Below, one piece after another: positions 60,867 to 64,000 of a stretch of DNA of 64,000 nt. The notes beneath the pieces were generated by a model. It saw only the letters and a list, made by a program, of their open reading frames with translations, made no database searches and had not been told where the DNA came from. The position numbers and the translations under genes are program-made. Position 1 is the stretch's first letter. Every line of letters begins with the position of its first letter. The stretch comes from Shinella zoogloeoides (GTDB lineage: Bacteria > Pseudomonadota > Alphaproteobacteria > Rhizobiales > Rhizobiaceae): assembly GCF_033705735.1 (NCBI RefSeq), contig NZ_CP131131.1:1302001-1366000 (forward strand), given 5' to 3'.

Positions 60867-61988
60867 TCAGGGCGCTTGGAGAACCCCAGTATCGAGGAAC
60901 GTCTCGATGGCGTTGCACCAGGGGGCGATGTCGATGCCGTTCGCCGCCAGCCAGTCCGCATTGAAATACGTCCCGGAATAGCGGTCGCCGCTGTCGCAGA
61001 TCAGCGTGACGAGCGAGCCTTCGCGGCCTTCCTTCATCATGCTGTCGGCAATCGAGATGAGGCCGAAGAAGTTCGCGCCCGTCGAGGCGCCGACCCGGCG
61101 GAACAGCCGGTCGGACAGCACATGCGCGGCGGCGATGGAGGCCGCGTCCGGCACCTTGATCATGTGATCGATGACCGTCGGGATGAAGGACGGCTCGACG
61201 CGCGGCCGGCCGACCCCCTCGATGCGCGACGGCGTCGTGCAGGTCGTTTCCATGTCGCCGCTCTTCCAGGCGTCGTAGAACACCGAGTTCTCGACATCCG
61301 TCACGCAAAGCCGCGTCGCGAGGTTGCGGTAGCGGATATAGCGCCCGATGGTCGCCGAGGTGCCGCCGGTCCCCGCCCCCATGATCACCCAGGCCGGCAC
61401 CGGATGGGCTTCCCGCTCCATCTGGCCGAAGATGCTCTCGGCGATGTTGTTGTTACCGCGCCAGTCGGTGGCGCGCTCGGCATTGGTGAACTGGTCGAGA
61501 TAATGGCCCTTCGTCTCCGCCGCGATGCGCGCCGCCGTCTCGTAGACCTCGCCCGGCTTGTCGACGAAGGCGCAGCGCCCGCCGAAGCGCTCGATGACGT
61601 CGATCTTCGTGCGGCTGGTGCTGCGCGGCATGACGGCGATGAAGGGCAGGCCGAGCAGGTTGGCGAAATAGGCCTCGGAAACCGCCGTCGAGCCCGACGA
61701 GGCCTCGACCAGCGTGGTGCCCTTGCAGATGCGGCCGTTGCAGATGCCGTAGAGGAAGAGCGAGCGGGCCAGCCTATGCTTCAGGCTGCCGGTCGGATGG
61801 GTGCTCTCGTCCTTGAGATAGACCGAGATGCCCTTCAGCCCCTTGAAGACCGGATTGACGAGGTGGGTGTCGGCCGAGCGGCGGGCATCGCCCTCCAGCA
61901 TGCCGATGGCCGCGCGCGCCCAGGCGCGGTCGGCGCAATCGAGCGAGGAGACCGGTTCCGGGCCAGGCGAAGTTGCGGCACCGTTCAT
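60867..61988 (-). CDS. PLP-dependent cysteine synthase-family protein, Cds1-like L-cysteine desulfhydrase
   Basis: 373 residues. The PLP lysine is Lys70 in [17 protein letters not shown], and [10 protein letters not shown] and GAGTGGT bind the phosphate. The block [20 protein letters not shown] is characteristic of Cds1 (Mycobacterium), which releases H2S, ammonia and pyruvate from cysteine. Cysteine synthase or a desulfurase is the alternative. It follows ridA after 3 bp, as expected if 2-aminoacrylate is an intermediate, since RidA clears that reactive enamine. Confidence 0.87.
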   Translation of the reverse strand: MNGAATSPGPEPVSSLDCADRAWARAAIGMLEGDARRSADTHLVNPVFKGLKGISVYLKDESTHPTGSLKHRLARSLFLYGICNGRICKGTTLVEASSGSTAVSEAYFANLLGLPFIAVMPRSTSRTKIDVIERFGGRCAFVDKPGEVYETAARIAAETKGHYLDQFTNAERATDWRGNNNIAESIFGQMEREAHPVPAWVIMGAGTGGTSATIGRYIRYRNLATRLCVTDVENSVFYDAWKSGDMETTCTTPSRIEGVGRPRVEPSFIPTVIDHMIKVPDAASIAAAHVLSDRLFRRVGASTGANFFGLISIADSMMKEGREGSLVTLICDSGDRYSGTYFNADWLAANGIDIAPWCNAIETFLDTGVLQAP

Positions 61989-61991
61989 GCC

Positions 61992-62405
61992 TCACTCCCC
62001 CTTGAGCGCGATGACGGCCTCGATCTCCACCTGCGCGTCTTTCGGCAGGCCGGAGACCTCGAAGGTGGCGCGGGCGGGATAGGGGGCGCAGAAGAACTCG
62101 CCATAGGCCGCGTTGATCTCGGCAAAGCGCGAGAGGTCGCGCACGAGCACGGTGGTCTTGACGGTGCGCGCGATATCCGTGCCGGCGGCGCGGGCGATGG
62201 CGGCGATGTTGCGCAGGCATTGCCGCGCCTGCTCGACCGGATCGTCGGAGGCGAAGGCGCCGGTCGCCGGATCGATCGGCAGCTGGCCGGAGACGAAGAG
62301 CAGGCCGTTCACGGCGATCGCCTGCGAATAGGGGCCGATGGCCGCCGGCGCATCGGCGGCGGTCACGGCGCTGAGGCCTGCCTTGGGGTCGGAAGTGGAA
62401 ACCAT
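61992..62405 (-). CDS. RidA-family reactive enamine/imine deaminase
   Basis: 137 residues, full-length YjgF/RidA fold: GPYSQAIAVNGLLFVSGQLPIDP, ARTVKTTVLVRDLSRF (parts), and the catalytic Arg in ARATFEVSGLP (about Arg109), followed by VEIEAVIAL. It hydrolyses 2-aminoacrylate and related imines before they damage PLP enzymes. Its place between the N-carbamoyl hydrolase and the cysteine desulfhydrase gene argues that the pathway generates aminoacrylate. The gap to the next gene is 2 bp. Confidence 0.9.
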   Translation of the reverse strand: MVSTSDPKAGLSAVTAADAPAAIGPYSQAIAVNGLLFVSGQLPIDPATGAFASDDPVEQARQCLRNIAAIARAAGTDIARTVKTTVLVRDLSRFAEINAAYGEFFCAPYPARATFEVSGLPKDAQVEIEAVIALKGE

Positions 62406-62407
62406 CG

Positions 62408-63652
62408 TCAGCTCCGTTCTGGATGGAGTTCGTCGGCGCGAAGCACGCTTCGCAGCAATAGGTCAGCACCCTCGGCGCATTGCTGCGGCGAGGAGAATTC
62501 GCGCTCGTTGTGCGACAGGCCCTCGCGCGAGGGAATGAAGATCATCGCCGCCGGCACCCTGCCGGCGACATGGGCCGCATCGTGGCCGGCGCCCGAAACC
62601 ATGTCGATGGCGGAAAGACCAAGCGCCTCCGCCTCCTGACGGATCACCCCGCGCAATGCCGCATCGAAGACGACCGGCGCCTTGCGCCAGACGACGGAGA
62701 CCTCCGCCCCCGGCACGAGCCGCTCGATATCGGCGGTCAGCGCCGCCTCAATCGCCGCAAGCCCCACCGCCTCGGGGTGACGCATGTCGATTTCGAGGCG
62801 AACCTCGCCCGGCACGACATTGCGTGAATTCGGCATCGCATGGATATGGCCCACAGTAGCAACGCCCGGCGGATGTTTCAGCGCGACGGCCTCGGCGACA
62901 AGCACGACCTTCGCCGCCGAAACCAGCGCGTCCGCGCGCAGGTTCATCGGGAAGGCGCCCGCATGGGCCTCCGTGCCGCGGATGCGGACATCCAGCCAGC
63001 AAAGCCCCTGCACGCCGCTGACGACGCCGACAGCGCTGCCATCAGCCTCCAGCACCGGACCTTGTTCGATATGCAGTTCCAGATAGGCCGCGAGCGGCAG
63101 GTGCCCCGGCGCATGCGCGCCGCGATAACCGATCGCCGCCAGCGCCTCGCCCACCGTCACCCCGTCCTTGTCCTTGCGGACGAGGATCGTTTCGAGATCG
63201 TGCACGCCGCAGAACACGCCGGAGCCCATCATGGCGGGCGAAAAGCGGGAACCTTCCTCGTTGGTCCAGTTGATGACCGTGAACGGATGGCGCAGCCGCC
63301 GCCCGGCGGCATGGAGCACCCGCAATATCTCCACCCCGGCCAGCACGCCGAGGATGCCGTCGAAACGCCCGCCGGCCGGCTGGGTATCGAGATGGCTGCC
63401 CACGGCGATGGCCGCAAGGCCGGGCTCCGTGCCGGGCAAGGTGGCGAACATGTTGCCGACGCCATCGACCTCGACGGTGCAGCCGAGCGCCCGGCATTCC
63501 GCCGTGAACCATCCGCGCACCGCGCCGTCGCTGGCGCTCAGCGCGAGCCGGTTCATGCCGGTCTCGCCATAAGCACCGATGCGGGCGGTCGACAGGATAT
63601 CGGACCACAGTCGCCCGGCATCGATGGCGAGCGCAGACGGGACTGCCGTCAT
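62408..63652 (-). CDS. N-carbamoyl-L-amino-acid hydrolase / allantoate amidohydrolase family (M20)
   Basis: 414 residues. Zinc ligands visible are His87 and Asp89/Asp98 (GSHLDTQPAGGRFDG), Glu132-Glu133 (NEEGSRF), a His in LELHIEQGP and SHNE near 385. The family (HyuC, AtcC, AllC) removes a carbamoyl group from N-carbamoyl amino acids. Next to an ATC-hydrolase-like gene it best fits an N-carbamoyl-L-cysteine hydrolase; allantoate use is less likely as no purine genes are present. The start overlaps the end of the upstream gene (ATGA). Confidence 0.88.
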   Translation of the reverse strand: MTAVPSALAIDAGRLWSDILSTARIGAYGETGMNRLALSASDGAVRGWFTAECRALGCTVEVDGVGNMFATLPGTEPGLAAIAVGSHLDTQPAGGRFDGILGVLAGVEILRVLHAAGRRLRHPFTVINWTNEEGSRFSPAMMGSGVFCGVHDLETILVRKDKDGVTVGEALAAIGYRGAHAPGHLPLAAYLELHIEQGPVLEADGSAVGVVSGVQGLCWLDVRIRGTEAHAGAFPMNLRADALVSAAKVVLVAEAVALKHPPGVATVGHIHAMPNSRNVVPGEVRLEIDMRHPEAVGLAAIEAALTADIERLVPGAEVSVVWRKAPVVFDAALRGVIRQEAEALGLSAIDMVSGAGHDAAHVAGRVPAAMIFIPSREGLSHNEREFSSPQQCAEGADLLLRSVLRADELHPERS

Positions 63653-64000
63653 TCACCGGTCTCCTGCGGGGTCTCGTGGAAGCGGTACTTGAAGTCGCAA
63701 TGCGAGGCGCCCTCCATCACCGTCTGCGTGCGCTCCAGCGTGATGCGCGGATCGTAGCCGGTGCAGAACACGCCGTCGCGGTTGCAGGACAGGAGGTGAC
63801 CGATATGGCCGAGGCCCATCTCGCGATAGGTCTCGGCGTAGCGACATCGCTTGACGTTGTAGTGGAATTCCTCGTCCGTCGCCCTGGTGACCTCGATGAC
63901 GAGGGCGTCGTCCTGCGTCCACAGGTCCTGCAGTTCCTGGAAGGTGCGCAACGTCGTGCCGCCGGGCGTCTTGGCCGCGAAGTCCTTGCCGGCCTTGATC
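63649..64000 (-). CDS. L-2-amino-thiazoline-4-carboxylate (ATC) hydrolase-like protein, C-terminal part
   Basis: The frame is open to the right edge with about 116 codons; the TTG at 63951 is not a convincing start because the frame continues upstream in family style (AGKDFAAKTPGGTT). The visible region carries the core features I know for this family: LLSCNRDGVFCTGYDP with two conserved Cys, and TQTVMEGASHCDFKYR near the C-terminus, a metal/substrate-binding block. ATC hydrolases open the thiazoline ring to N-carbamoyl-L-cysteine. It is directly coupled to the carbamoyl hydrolase. Confidence 0.75.
   Translation of the reverse strand, partial: IKAGKDFAAKTPGGTTLRTFQELQDLWTQDDALVIEVTRATDEEFHYNVKRCRYAETYREMGLGHIGHLLSCNRDGVFCTGYDPRITLERTQTVMEGASHCDFKYRFHETPQETGE

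Overview
The window looks like chromosome (or a large replicon) of a Rhizobiaceae-type alphaproteobacterium. It is GC-rich outside a few islands, carries a Rhizobium-type intergenic mosaic palindrome (RIME-like) at 16326-16471, has an ehu/eut ectoine-catabolism gene order known from Sinorhizobium, and is packed with ABC uptake systems plus small catabolic operons. The genus is not determined.

Positions 1-8503 form the right end of an integrated mobile element that continues off the left edge. A tyrosine integrase (6911-8440), preceded by a small excisionase-like gene, ends 16 bp before a 47-bp fragment that reads as the 3' half of a tRNA-Pro(CGG) ending in CCA (8457-8503). This is the usual scar of integration into a tRNA gene. 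Cargo includes a Fic-domain AMP-transferase candidate with a frameshifted tail, a DUF3102-like protein, a nuclease-like protein with a PD...DxK signature, a small coupled ORF, and the N-terminal 454 codons of a large protein that may be an AAA-type ATPase.

From about 9 kb the content is host-like. After a BcrC-like PAP2 phosphatase comes a full ectoine/hydroxyectoine utilisation locus (9972-23291). On the minus strand are ehuABCD (uptake), eutABC, doeA and doeB. enuR (PLP-dependent MocR regulator) lies between them and the divergent plus-strand set asnC, doeC (aldehyde dehydrogenase) and doeD (transaminase). Together they would import ectoines, open the ring, deacetylate, transaminate and oxidise to aspartate. 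Then come an MFS transporter, a LysR regulator divergent from an alpha/beta-hydrolase-like pseudoenzyme, a MexEF-type RND pump without an outer-membrane channel, a second MFS transporter and a small Tat-signal Arg/His-rich protein.

The right half is a run of nitrogen-compound catabolic modules: a branched-chain-type ABC transporter with a fused LivM-LivG protein, divergent from an RpiR regulator that heads an isochorismatase-type amidase, a glutamine-synthetase-like ligase, an N-formylglutamate amidohydrolase and a transaminase (33-43 kb); a polar-amino-acid binding protein next to a Dpp-type peptide ABC system with both ATPases fused (43-49 kb); and a TetR/BetI-like regulator with a transaminase, a flavin/Fe-S oxidoreductase, a GlpD-like FAD oxidase, an ornithine cyclodeaminase-like enzyme and an aldehyde dehydrogenase (49-58 kb).

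The last 6 kb (58003-64000, minus strand) is the most suggestive novel module. It has an L-2-aminothiazoline-4-carboxylate (ATC) hydrolase-like protein (cut by the window edge), an N-carbamoyl-L-amino-acid hydrolase, a RidA, a Cds1-like cysteine desulfhydrase/synthase and a TauABC/SsuABC-type transporter. I infer uptake and breakdown of a thiazoline or carbamoyl-cysteine type sulfur compound to cysteine and then sulfide, ammonia and pyruvate.
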